From CAIUGU01 sp965279735 (lineage in GTDB: Bacteria; Pseudomonadota; Gammaproteobacteria; Steroidobacterales; Steroidobacteraceae), in the NCBI GenBank assembly GCA_965279735.1, contig OZ257260.1, forward strand, positions 2,542,001 to 2,606,000: a DNA stretch of 64,000 nucleotides, in the 5' to 3' direction. This document shows, piece after piece, positions 17,875 to 25,100 of this stretch; within the stretch, counting starts at the first letter, position 1, and the number at the start of each line of letters is the position of its first letter. The position numbers and the translations under genes were made by a program. Below the pieces are notes generated by a model. It had not been told where the DNA came from. It saw nothing but the letters and a program-made list of their open reading frames with translations, and made no database searches.

Positions 17875-18246
17875 ATGAATTGTCGCACTGCACTCATCGC
17901 CCTGACCCTCGTTGTTCCGGCTCTGGTCGGTGCGCAATCGTCGGTCGATCTCGCCGGCAACCGGCCTGCCACGCCAGGAATTACCCGCACCACGCTCAAG
18001 GATGACGCGAAGTATTCCGTGGCACGCGTGCAGTTCGCACCGGGCGCAAGCGAGGTTCCGCATACGCATCCGTACGACATCATGATCATCCCCGTGAAAA
18101 GCGGTCCGGTGATCATGCAGATCGGCGACAAGAAAATCACCGAGATCAAAGCGGGTGACGTTCAGTTCGTCCCGCGCGACGTCTCGCACTTTGTGGGAAG
18201 TGCCAACAACACCGAGTTCGAAGTGATCGCGGTGGCGATCAAGTAG
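17875..18246 (+). CDS. Secreted cupin domain protein
   Basis: A 123-residue protein with a signal peptide ending at VGAQS and one cupin domain. Metal ligands are visible in EVPHTHPYDIM (two His) and VSHFVG. A strong AAGGAG precedes the ATG. Single-domain periplasmic cupins of this type have no assigned reaction. The next gene starts 9 bp after the stop, so they are an operon. Confidence 0.82.
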   Translation: MNCRTALIALTLVVPALVGAQSSVDLAGNRPATPGITRTTLKDDAKYSVARVQFAPGASEVPHTHPYDIMIIPVKSGPVIMQIGDKKITEIKAGDVQFVPRDVSHFVGSANNTEFEVIAVAIK

Positions 18247-18255
18247 GAGATCGCA

Positions 18256-19092
18256 GTGCTGGCTGTCAAACGATACGCAGGCAGTGAACATGCGGACCTT
18301 CATAGATCGCATTCGCATGGGTTACTGATCACCCTTCTCTTCTCATGCGTTACTGCCGGCAACGTGCAGGCCGCTGCGCCTCCTGCAGAAAAGGGATATG
18401 TCCCGAAGCAATACGAGCCACGCTCGATGCGCGACTTCACCGGTCTGTGGGTCAACAAGGACGGCATCGCCTGGGTCCCTGGCAAGCCTGGACTGAAAGG
18501 TGAACCGCCGCTGACGCCCGAGTACGAGAAAATCTACGCCGGTCATCTCAAGAACGCCGCCGAGGGCAAACCGACGGGCGACCCCACGGCCGCCTGCCTG
18601 CCGCAAGGCATGCCCCGCATCATGACGATGACGTACCCGATGGAGATCATCCAGAACGACGTGCAGCTCAACATCTACGCCGAGTGGAATGAGCAGACGC
18701 GTCGCATCTTTGTCGACGGTCGTCCCCATCCCCCTGCCGACGAACTGGACCCGACCTACAACGGTCATTCGATCGGACGATGGGAAGGCAGTGTCCTGGT
18801 CGCCGACACGGTCGGGCTGCGCGACGACACCAACCTCGAAGCCACCGGCTTACCCCATAGCGGCGAACTCATCGTCCAAGAACGCCTCTGGCTCGCCGAC
18901 AAGAACACGCTGAAAGACGAGATCACACTGATCGATGCCAAGGCTTACACCAAGCCCTGGACAGTCACCAAAACCTACCACCGCGCCGAGGCAGGCTTTG
19001 TACTGCTGCCTTACGTGTGCCTCGAGAACAATCGCAATCCGATCAATGCGGATGGGGAGATCGGGATTATCCTGGAGGGAGGAAAAGAATAG
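18256..19092 (+). CDS. Periplasmic protein, paralogue of the 9.1-kb gene
   Basis: A 278-residue exported protein of unknown function. It starts at GTG 18256 with GGAG just upstream; a hydrophobic signal runs from about residue 22 to 38 (LLITLLFSCVTAG). The core DGRPHPPADELDPTYNGHSIG followed by WEG...LVADTV, and CLENNRNP near the end, match the protein at 9095-9895. The two genes therefore belong to one family expanded in this genome, each next to a different small periplasmic protein (cupin here, DUF6152 there). Confidence 0.75.
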   Translation: MLAVKRYAGSEHADLHRSHSHGLLITLLFSCVTAGNVQAAAPPAEKGYVPKQYEPRSMRDFTGLWVNKDGIAWVPGKPGLKGEPPLTPEYEKIYAGHLKNAAEGKPTGDPTAACLPQGMPRIMTMTYPMEIIQNDVQLNIYAEWNEQTRRIFVDGRPHPPADELDPTYNGHSIGRWEGSVLVADTVGLRDDTNLEATGLPHSGELIVQERLWLADKNTLKDEITLIDAKAYTKPWTVTKTYHRAEAGFVLLPYVCLENNRNPINADGEIGIILEGGKE

Positions 19093-19263
19093 AGATCCAG
19101 CGCCATTCGCTGAAAATCGTCTTTGGGCATCTCCTCATGTCCAATGAGCTGCCCGCCTCGGCGGCAAAAAACTAGACTGTTGGCATCAGGTGCCGGCTCG
19201 GGACGGGCAAGACTTTGGCGTCGAACCCTCGCGAAGGCGCCATCCATCATCACTGGAAACACC

Positions 19264-19992
19264 ATGACCCAGAAAATCGCACTTGTGACGGGCGCCACCC
19301 GCAGCATCGGTCTCGAAACCGTTCGCCAGCTGGCCGAGGCCGGAGCACATGTCTTTCTTGGCGGCCGCAAGCTCGCCGCTGCCGTCGAAGCGGCGAAGAC
19401 CCTGCAAAGCCAAGGCCTCGCCGTTGAAGCGATCGCGCTCGACGTCACGCAGGCCGACAGCATCGCAGCAGCCGCGCGCGAAGTGGAGAACCGGCACGGC
19501 CGACTCGACATCCTGGTCAACAACGCCGGCATCCTGCTCGACGATGTTGCGAAGAAGCCATCGGAGCAATCGATGGAGATCTGGCGCCGGACTTTCGACA
19601 CCAATGTCTTTGGCCTAATCGCCGTCACGCAGGCGTTTCTGCCGCTTCTACGCAAATCCGAAGCGGGCCGCATCGTCAACGTATCGAGCATTCTCGGCTC
19701 GCTTTCCCTGCACAGCGACGTCAAGTCGCCGATCTACAACTTCAAGATCCCCGCGTACAACGTGTCCAAGAGCGCGGTCAACGCATGGACCATCCAGCTC
19801 GCATACGAATTGCGAGACACACCGATCCGAGTCAACACCATCCATCCCGGTTACGTGAAGACCGACATGAACAATGGCCTGGGCGACCTCGATGTGAAGG
19901 AAGGCGCGCGCACCAGCGTGCAGCTAGCACTGGCCGGGGCGGATGCGCCTAACGGCGGGTATTTTCATCTTGGGAAGGTGCTGCCGTGGTGA
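19264..19992 (+). CDS. Short-chain dehydrogenase/reductase
   Basis: A 242-residue classical SDR. Cofactor motif TGATRSIG, NNAG, catalytic Ser in NVSSILG and the pair Y-x3-K in YNVSKSA are all present; HPGYVKTDM follows. Arg residues after beta-2 (GGRK) suggest NADP(H). The substrate is not predictable. The ATG at 19264 was chosen because the Rossmann strand begins six residues later; the longer frame from 19123 is not conserved-looking. Confidence 0.9.
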   Translation: MTQKIALVTGATRSIGLETVRQLAEAGAHVFLGGRKLAAAVEAAKTLQSQGLAVEAIALDVTQADSIAAAAREVENRHGRLDILVNNAGILLDDVAKKPSEQSMEIWRRTFDTNVFGLIAVTQAFLPLLRKSEAGRIVNVSSILGSLSLHSDVKSPIYNFKIPAYNVSKSAVNAWTIQLAYELRDTPIRVNTIHPGYVKTDMNNGLGDLDVKEGARTSVQLALAGADAPNGGYFHLGKVLPW

Positions 19993-20030
19993 GCGTACTG
20001 CAATCAGCGCAAGAGAAACGCGGGGACGCT

Positions 20031-20741
20031 TCATTTATGTAAAGGTGTTGCGCCAAGAAAATCATCCAAACGCCCTATAAATTCTTGGAGGTGCGGGAGC
20101 GTAGTGGCTTTGTCGAAATATAAGGATGCGTAGTCCAGAACATCGACGGTGCGTCCAACGTGAGAACGCGTCTTTCTGTACGCTTTTCCGACAGAGGCAT
20201 ATATTTTGTGCAGTAACTCTGCCGGATGCTCAATTTCCTCGGCACTCTCCATTCGAGGATCGAAGCCAAACTTTTCCTTGAAATCACGCAAATCCAAGCG
20301 AGGATCAATCTTATTAAAATGGGCTTCTTCTTGGAGAAACCAAGATTCAATTTCTGAAACTGCCAAGAGTATATGGATTGGTATTCCGGCAGTCGGCACT
20401 CGCGCCTTAAGATTTAATTTGACCGACTCGATCTCACTTAAGGGTCTTGGATAGAGATCGCGCACTCCAAGTATCAAGTGATATCCGGCCCGTGTAAGGG
20501 ATTCAAGCTGGTCTAGAATTTCGGACTTTACTCGCTCGTCGCTTCGACAGTCATATAGCAGCACGCGATATTTCGACTGCTCATCCGCGACTTCTTTAGA
20601 TTGCATTCGCGTTATGGAGTTATCCCCTGATACGGAGCGAATGTCGAAGAGAATATTCTTTACCCCACCTATCTCTTCGATAAATTTCTTTAGGAAGATC
20701 TGCTCAGTCTGTCCTTCTGTAAAGACGGCCAGTTTCTTCAC
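20031..20741 (-). CDS. TOPRIM-like protein, partner of the AAA ATPase
   Basis: A 236-residue protein. The N-terminus VFTEGQTEQIFLKKF matches the opening of DUF4276/DUF4435-like TOPRIM proteins, where the first Glu (E9 here) is catalytic. Candidate acidic metal ligands follow in LLYDCRSDER (about 62-71) and GVRDLYP (D95), and SEIESWFL (129-136) resembles the conserved E-x-W of this group. Start GTG 20739-20741 overlaps the ATPase stop by 4 bp (GTGA). ATPase-TOPRIM pairs of this layout act in anti-phage defence (OLD, Gabija and PARIS types); exact type not assignable by eye. Base composition is clearly lower in GC than the flanks. Confidence 0.7.
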   Translation of the reverse strand: MKKLAVFTEGQTEQIFLKKFIEEIGGVKNILFDIRSVSGDNSITRMQSKEVADEQSKYRVLLYDCRSDERVKSEILDQLESLTRAGYHLILGVRDLYPRPLSEIESVKLNLKARVPTAGIPIHILLAVSEIESWFLQEEAHFNKIDPRLDLRDFKEKFGFDPRMESAEEIEHPAELLHKIYASVGKAYRKTRSHVGRTVDVLDYASLYFDKATTLPHLQEFIGRLDDFLGATPLHK

Positions 20742-21874
20742 TGCAATCCCTGCTCAAAAAAATTTGTGGAAAAGAAGTCGAAATTGTTCAATCCAAGATC
20801 TTCGAATTCGCTAAATACTTTTGGAGAGCTTGCCTTGTTAATCAGACTTACCTTCCCACCCACCCTATGAAGCACATTCCAATACTCCAAAGGCACTCCG
20901 TTCATTACGAATCGATCATTTGTGGTCATAAGGATTTGCAATCGATACTTCTTTGCTCGTTCGATCAACAGCCGGATGCAAGCTTGAGATCTAGCGAAAT
21001 CCAGCCCTTCACCTATGTCATCGATCAAGAGTGTGCCTGCGATTTTCCGGAAAGTGCAATCATTGAGGTGAATTACCAACGCCAATGCCCGAAACATTCC
21101 AGCAGACATTGAGATCTGAGAGGTGTTTGCAGGGAGATCTTTCTCTTTCAAGAAAAGATGTACCAGTGGCGGACCTTGAATCGCGATGATGTCGGGATCC
21201 ATTGCCTCGACTCCAACGTCGGTACACTGGTATCCCAATGACGCGAGATCGTCCAGAATCGCGCGATCAAACGCTTCCTGAAATAGTTCGAATGCGCGTA
21301 CGTACAACATAGTTACTGCGCTAGCGTCGAAGCTTTTCGGAACGGATTCTGATTTGACGGCAAGATCGTTGGCTATCAAGAGACGCTCACGCCCCAGTGA
21401 AGTACCAAACTGATAGTGACGAACGTTCTTCGCCCACTCATTTAGATTGCTCAAGAATGGGTGCTGGATAGAGTCAACTCGGGCTTGGGCGGCAATTACG
21501 CTCGACGGGGATTGAAAGTGCATCTTCTGATTCAGTTCTGCCGCCCAAATTTCTCCTTTCCCATCTTCGCCTCGCCGAAGCAGTTCCTTGCCATCGGCTG
21601 CAAGTAGCTCTCTTAAAACTTGGCCGCCGGCAATCTCGAGTTCATAGCTCAGTACCTCCGCGCCATCATTGAATCGAGCCTTATAGACTCCATTCGAAAA
21701 CATTCGCTCACCTCGAAGGAGGTGCGATAGCCCATTTATCACATTAAGCAAGCGGGTCTTGCCGGCGGAATTTCGGCCCACCACGAGACAAATCTCACCG
21801 AGAGATGCTTCTTCGAGAGACCACTCTCGGGGAGTGCCCAGAAATTCTTTGAAAGACAGAGAAGTTAGGTGCAT
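20738..21874 (-). CDS. ABC-type AAA ATPase (AAA_15/AAA_21-like), probable defence protein
   Basis: A 378-residue ATPase of the SMC/OLD-like ABC fold. Walker A is GRNSAGKT (residues 33-40), the signature-like segment is SMSAGMFRA, and Walker B is TLLIDDIGEGLD followed by a His-less switch LMTTNDRF. The region between has no coiled coil. ATG 21874 is used; TTG 21880 is an alternative. It is the first gene of a translationally coupled pair with the TOPRIM-like gene. AT-rich codons and flanking repeats point to horizontal transfer. Similar ATPases sense infection and license the partner nuclease in PARIS-like systems; this role is inferred. Confidence 0.8.
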   Translation of the reverse strand: MHLTSLSFKEFLGTPREWSLEEASLGEICLVVGRNSAGKTRLLNVINGLSHLLRGERMFSNGVYKARFNDGAEVLSYELEIAGGQVLRELLAADGKELLRRGEDGKGEIWAAELNQKMHFQSPSSVIAAQARVDSIQHPFLSNLNEWAKNVRHYQFGTSLGRERLLIANDLAVKSESVPKSFDASAVTMLYVRAFELFQEAFDRAILDDLASLGYQCTDVGVEAMDPDIIAIQGPPLVHLFLKEKDLPANTSQISMSAGMFRALALVIHLNDCTFRKIAGTLLIDDIGEGLDFARSQACIRLLIERAKKYRLQILMTTNDRFVMNGVPLEYWNVLHRVGGKVSLINKASSPKVFSEFEDLGLNNFDFFSTNFFEQGLQ

Positions 21875-22084
21875 GCGCAAAGCCCTAGTCTATTATTTGG
21901 CGGTTTCTGGCCATTTATTCGCCTCACATTTCAAGCGGAATGGCCGAGAAAGCCTTTGGTTGCCCCAAAAACTGTACTTAATTATTGCGCGGACGCGCAA
22001 CGGAAATCCACGCCTTTGAAACGCAGAGCACCACAACACTGCATGAAACTAGCCCGACGATTCTTGGGTTCGGACGAGAAGACT

Positions 22085-22303
22085 CAAGCACCCGTTCACA
22101 TCCCCCCTCATTTCCATCGATTTGTCGATCGCCGCCGCGCAGTCGTCGGGGCGAAATAGTCGATGAAATATCAACCCTGATGCCCAATACGTATTTCGCA
22201 CCCGACTGCGCAAGGGAACGGAAAAATCGCGAGAGTCTTATCGCGATTTTTACCCGTGATCGACTATGAGATGGAAATGAGGGGAGATGGGGACGGGAGC
22301 GAG
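22085..22303. repeat. 219-bp inverted-repeat element, copy 2
   Basis: Same length and architecture as the copy at 17582-17800. Ends 22094-22118 and 22270-22294 pair at 22 of 25 positions. At three places the two copies differ by paired changes that keep a base pair: 17613/17769 G-C versus 22116/22272 A-T in the outer stem; 17648/17697 A-T versus 22151/22199 G-C in hairpin 1; 17719/17748 C-G versus 22222/22251 A-T in hairpin 2. It sits 211 bp upstream of the ATPase start. The rest of the gap 21875-22316 has no gene. Confidence 0.85.
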
Positions 22304-22316
22304 AGGAGAAGCCGCG

Positions 22317-22703
22317 CTACTGCTTTGGCTCCGCCCATTGGCTTGTTCGTTCCCGCGTAAAGGTCACCGTTCCGCCGTTCTGGTAGTACCAATGCGAAAC
22401 GCCGCCGCCCTCTACGCGCTCCGGCTCACCAAGGATTCTCCTGACGGCGCTGGTACTCATATCGGTCTGGAGCTTTCTCCAGTTTGCGACTGATCTCCAC
22501 CCATCTCCCACCGGTGCGATCTTCTTGGCGTCGCTTTGATTGGTTTCGCTTTGGTTGCCAGGCGCTGACTCCAGCTTCGAAAGTCGGGCTTTCAGCTCCT
22601 GGACTTCTTTTTCCAGTTGGCCAATTCGATCGCCGTCCTGCGCACCAGCGCTGAACGCGACCATGAACGACAGGAATACAGATACGACGATCGACTTGAT
22701 CAT
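22317..22703 (-). CDS. Secreted coiled-coil protein with BamE-like domain
   Basis: A 128-residue protein with a signal peptide ending at FSAGA, a short coiled coil (IGQLEKEVQELKARLSKLE, residues 27-45), and a C-terminal module WRKLQTDMSTSAVRRILGEP...WYYQNGGTVTF that resembles the SmpA/BamE fold. There is no lipobox, so it is probably periplasmic. Function unknown. Confidence 0.7.
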   Translation of the reverse strand: MIKSIVVSVFLSFMVAFSAGAQDGDRIGQLEKEVQELKARLSKLESAPGNQSETNQSDAKKIAPVGDGWRSVANWRKLQTDMSTSAVRRILGEPERVEGGGVSHWYYQNGGTVTFTRERTSQWAEPKQ

Positions 22704-22815
22704 GCTTCGTCCCTCGCGCTTAGCGGCGCGCCAACACTGATAAATCCGGGCACTAGGAAATTCAAGTCAATATACCTTCAGAAAAGCATTGCCTCCAGAA
22801 GGCGAACGAGTTTCC

Positions 22816-22849
22816 TGACCGAAATGAGGGGAGAGAAGGACGGGAGCTA
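22816..22849. repeat. Right-end fragment of the inverted-repeat element
   Basis: This stretch closely matches the right terminus of the two 219-bp elements (GACSGAAATGAGGGGAG core followed by GACGGGAGC). No left half or internal hairpins accompany it. It lies directly upstream of the truncated toxin reading frame, so an element insertion or a deletion at its edge may have removed the toxin's 5' part. Confidence 0.65.
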
Positions 22850-22858
22850 GAGCTCCGA

Positions 22859-22969
22859 ATGGATTGGATCTTTGATATGTTGCTCGCTTATGCAAAGAAT
22901 GAGCAGCAGGATCGTACGGCCGCGCAACTGAAAGAGCTTCGCGACCTTGTACAAGAGGAAATTGGCTAA
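22859..22969 (+). pseudogene. HigB2/RelE-type toxin remnant (C-terminal 36 codons)
   Basis: The frame encodes FDMLLAYAKNEQQDRTAAQL and a short acidic tail, which is the conserved C-terminal part of HigB-2-like toxins (usually 100-115 residues). The N-terminal two thirds are missing; just upstream is the repeat fragment at 22816-22849. The stop TAA overlaps the ATG of the antitoxin remnant (TAATG), the normal arrangement of such modules. It should not make a functional toxin. Confidence 0.7.
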
Positions 22970-23201
22970 TGGACCCTAAACTGTTTGGAGAACTGAGGAA
23001 GAGCATCAAGCAGGCGGGCGCAATCGCTCGCGGCGAGAGAAAGCCGAGCTTTCCCAGGCCCAGTTTGCCCGCCTTCTCGGAGTCAGCGTCAGAACGCTTC
23101 AGAACTGGGAACAGGCGCGTCGGCAGCCGACTGGCCCAGCGAAGGCTTTGCTCAGGATTGTGGAGAGGGAGCCCTCCGCCGCGTTACGTGCGCTAGGCTG
23201 A
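22969..23201 (+). pseudogene. NadS/HigA-type antitoxin remnant with internal deletion and frameshift
   Basis: The frame from ATG 22969 gives MDPKLFGELRKSIKQAGAIA, the normal start of NadS-type antitoxins, and then loses its meaning. The helix-turn-helix LSQAQFARLLGVSVRTLQNW and the tail continue in another frame up to the TGA at 23199-23201. About 20-25 codons usually found between the two parts are missing. At the junction GAGAGAAAGCCGAGC fits both reading frames, which suggests deletion between short direct repeats. Confidence 0.78.
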
Positions 23202-23266
23202 TAGAGAGGAAGTGCGCCCGGAGAGTTGTGCCGCGCCCTCCCATGTCGGGACCCAGTCGGGCATCA

Positions 23267-24496
23267 CTACCCGTTCGCAGCGGCGGCCGAGTCCCTCGCG
23301 AAGATTCCGGTCACGAGCATCCTGTGCTCGACGTCATCCATGAACTCCACCCGGTTACGGCCCTTGACCTTGGCCTGGTAGAGAGCCTGGTCGGCGAGCT
23401 GCAATGCACCGCGAGGATCACGTTCAGTCGTCGGATCGACAACGGCAAGCCCCAGGCTGATTGTCACGAGCGGACAGGTCTTGGACCCCCGATGCTCTAT
23501 CCCTAATGATTCGACTGCACGACGCACTCGCTCGGCAGTGTCGCGTACGCGTTCACCATCGACGTCGAAAAAGACCGCAACGAATTCCTCGCCGCCATAG
23601 CGAGCCAGCACGTCCAGCGGCCGCACTACTGATTTCTGGATCGTCTGGGCGACGCGTCGCAACGTCTGGTCGCCGGCCTGGTGACCGTACCGGTCGTTGT
23701 AGGCCTTGAAGTGATCGATATCGACCAGCAGGATCGCGATGGCACTCCCGTCCTGGATGGCGTGCTGCCAGAGACGCGAAAGATGTTCGTCGAACACGCG
23801 GCGGTTCTTGGTTCCCGTGAGGCCGTCGTGCTGCGCCAGTTCCTCGATGATGTGCTTTTCGAGAAACGAGGTGCGGGAGGCTCTCTCGAGATGTCGTGCT
23901 GCAAGGGTACAAGCCAGCAGACTCACCAGCAGCAGCGTAGAGATACGCAGCGCCAGCGGGAGCGCCATTTCAAACACGATTGCACCGGCAAGCATGGCCA
24001 CGACGGTGACAATCCCCGAGAACAGGGCGGCGCGGAACCGCAGCCCGATGAAGAAAAACGGCCCGAGCAGAAGAAGCGGCAGCACGATCAGCATCTCGGT
24101 GATGCCGCGGGAAGCTGCAGCGGCGACATGAAATGCGAGAATCGCGTTGCGGATGGGAACGACGACACCAGCCCAACTCAGATAGTGACGCTCGAATGCA
24201 GGGGACCATGCAAGGCAAGCCAGGATCAGGGAACCCGACAGGACCAAAGCGAAATCGAACGGAACGAGGCTGTTCCATGCGCCGAGCAATGCCTGCTCGG
24301 TTCCCCTCATCAACACCAGTACCAGACCCAGCACGCAGCTGATGCGGATCAGAGTGCGGCTCTGCAGCAGATGGGCAAGCAGGTACTCGACTTCCAGCTC
24401 TCGGCCAAAGCTTAAAGCAGGACCGCCCCGCTGCAGCTCGGCAGCGTAAGGTGAGTCCGGAAAAGCACTGGAAAGCGGCGGGAACACGGAGGCCAT
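23267..24496 (-). CDS. Membrane diguanylate cyclase (GGDEF)
   Basis: A 409-residue protein that should make cyclic di-GMP from GTP. The N-terminal half has about six transmembrane segments (residues ~48-210), and the C-terminal half is a GGDEF domain with DGLTGTKNRR, VDIDHFKAYND and the active-site GGEEF. An RxxD inhibitory site (RPLD) lies five residues before GGEEF, so product feedback is likely. The membrane part is not a named sensor family here. Nothing links it directly to the EPS locus 13 kb away, although c-di-GMP commonly controls such loci. Confidence 0.92.
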   Translation of the reverse strand: MASVFPPLSSAFPDSPYAAELQRGGPALSFGRELEVEYLLAHLLQSRTLIRISCVLGLVLVLMRGTEQALLGAWNSLVPFDFALVLSGSLILACLAWSPAFERHYLSWAGVVVPIRNAILAFHVAAAASRGITEMLIVLPLLLLGPFFFIGLRFRAALFSGIVTVVAMLAGAIVFEMALPLALRISTLLLVSLLACTLAARHLERASRTSFLEKHIIEELAQHDGLTGTKNRRVFDEHLSRLWQHAIQDGSAIAILLVDIDHFKAYNDRYGHQAGDQTLRRVAQTIQKSVVRPLDVLARYGGEEFVAVFFDVDGERVRDTAERVRRAVESLGIEHRGSKTCPLVTISLGLAVVDPTTERDPRGALQLADQALYQAKVKGRNRVEFMDDVEHRMLVTGIFARDSAAAANG

Positions 24497-24562
24497 GGAT
24501 CAACGTTATTACGTTAACCGTTCGCGGGATGTGACCTGCTCGAAAGTACTGCAGATGGGGTC

Positions 24563-24581
24563 TGGTGCGCCTGGAGAGGTG
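24563..24581 (-). repeat. Degenerate copy of the tRNA-Arg 3' end
   Basis: On the minus strand this reads as the acceptor strand and CCA end of the tRNA-Arg at 24977-25053, matching at about 16 of the first 18 bases. It is the more distal of two direct copies downstream of the tRNA gene, about 200 bp beyond the next one. The stretch 24585-24690 has no gene and contains a palindrome around 24628-24665. Confidence 0.6.
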
Positions 24582-24690
24582 AGGCCGGATGTTTGGGCGA
24601 GGACACTTAACGTGTCGTCGCCCGGCCGAACGCCAGATCGCCTGCGATCTGGCCGTCGTTCGGTTACGAACCGAACTCGAAGACCCGCAG

Positions 24691-24783
24691 GGTCGGGAGT
24701 GAGAATCTCTCGAGGGCGCACCAATGAAAAAGGCTCACCGTCGTTTGACGGTGAGCCTTTTGATTGGTGCGCCCGGAGAGATT
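24691..24783. repeat. tRNA-Arg 3'-end duplicate in inverted and direct orientation
   Basis: The right part, 24765-24783, is an exact 19-nt copy (minus strand) of the tRNA-Arg 3' terminus including CCA. The left part, 24691-24729, is an inverted, slightly degenerate copy of the tRNA T-arm, acceptor strand, CCA and the first trailer bases (GGTCGGGAG...GGGCGCACCAATGAAA). Between them sits a strong hairpin, so the whole block is a large near-palindrome. No intact tRNA can be drawn from either copy. Confidence 0.75.
24728..24761. terminator. Bidirectional hairpin terminator inside the tRNA-end duplicate
   Basis: A perfect 15-bp stem (24728-24742 with 24747-24761) with loop GTTT, flanked by an A run on one side and a T run on the other, the form of an intrinsic terminator working in both directions. 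It occupies the same position relative to the copied tRNA end as the terminator at 24939-24968 does to the real tRNA-Arg, but its sequence is unrelated. Confidence 0.75.
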
Positions 24784-24812
24784 ACACCTATGCCATCCAT
24801 GGCCGGTGCCCA

Positions 24813-24888
24813 TTGGGCCATCGCTAATCAGCGCGGGGACGCTTCTGATGATCGATGTTCAAAATTGCTCCCGGCAATTTTGTCGAAC
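24813..24888. repeat. REP-like palindromic repeat, copy A
   Basis: Begins TTGGGCCATCGCTAATCAGC and ends with the hairpin CAAAATTGC-TCCCG-GCAATTTTG (24860-24882) followed by GTCGAAC. Copy C at 25471-25543 repeats the whole unit; copy B at 25368-25399 repeats only the hairpin. The stems differ between copies but stay complementary. In each copy the hairpin abuts TCGAAC, which is the T-loop sequence of the nearby tRNA genes. Confidence 0.75.
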
Positions 24889-24897
24889 TCCCTCTCT

Positions 24898-24937
24898 TCG
24901 GGAGTTCTCAATCTCTCCGGGAGAGCAGCGATGAAAC
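24898..24937. repeat. Inverted degenerate copy of the tRNA-Arg 3' half
   Basis: On the plus strand this reads TCGGGAGTTC...AATCTCTCCGGG and then ATGAAAC, the T-arm, acceptor strand and trailer of the tRNA-Arg gene that lies just to the right in the opposite orientation. The acceptor end and CCA are damaged. With the tRNA and its terminator it forms a large imperfect inverted repeat. Confidence 0.6.
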
Positions 24938-24938
24938 A

Positions 24939-24968
24939 AAAAAGCCCCACGCATTGGTGGGGCTTTTT
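24939..24968 (-). terminator. Intrinsic terminator of tRNA-Arg
   Basis: A 12-bp stem (AAAAAGCCCCAC / GTGGGGCTTTTT) with a 6-base loop ends 8 bp beyond the tRNA-Arg CCA. On the minus strand the stem is followed by a T run, the classic rho-independent form. It should end the csrA-tRNA or tRNA-Ser-tRNA-Arg transcript. Confidence 0.88.
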
Positions 24969-24976
24969 CGTTTCAT

Positions 24977-25053
24977 TGGTGCGCCCGGAGAGATTCGAAC
25001 TCCCGACCCCAACGTTCGTAGCGTTGTACTCTATCCAGCTGAGCTACGGGCGC
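24977..25053 (-). tRNA. argV: tRNA-Arg (anticodon ACG)
   Basis: A 77-nt sequence with encoded CCA. Acceptor GCGCCCG pairs with CGGGCGC; D-arm AGCTCAGCTGGATAGAGT; anticodon stem CAACG/CGTTG around loop CTACGAA, giving anticodon ACG; T-loop GTTCGAATC. It follows tRNA-Ser(GCT) and csrA, the same order as argV in the csrA-serV-argV region of Escherichia coli. It reads CGN arginine codons after A34-to-inosine editing. Confidence 0.96.
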
Positions 25054-25100
25054 ATGTGCAAAAAATCATAAAACGAAATCGACAATCAGTGCCATCTGCG

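Noticed and set aside
20031..21874. Naming the ATPase-TOPRIM pair as PARIS (AriAB) or Gabija outright
   Set aside because: Gene sizes and the TOPRIM acidic motifs do not clearly match either; without profile searches a named assignment would be a guess.
22969..23196. An intact 75-residue protein from the antitoxin ATG
   Set aside because: After about 25 residues the frame reads Pro/Arg/Ser-rich noise while the true helix-turn-helix continues in another frame.
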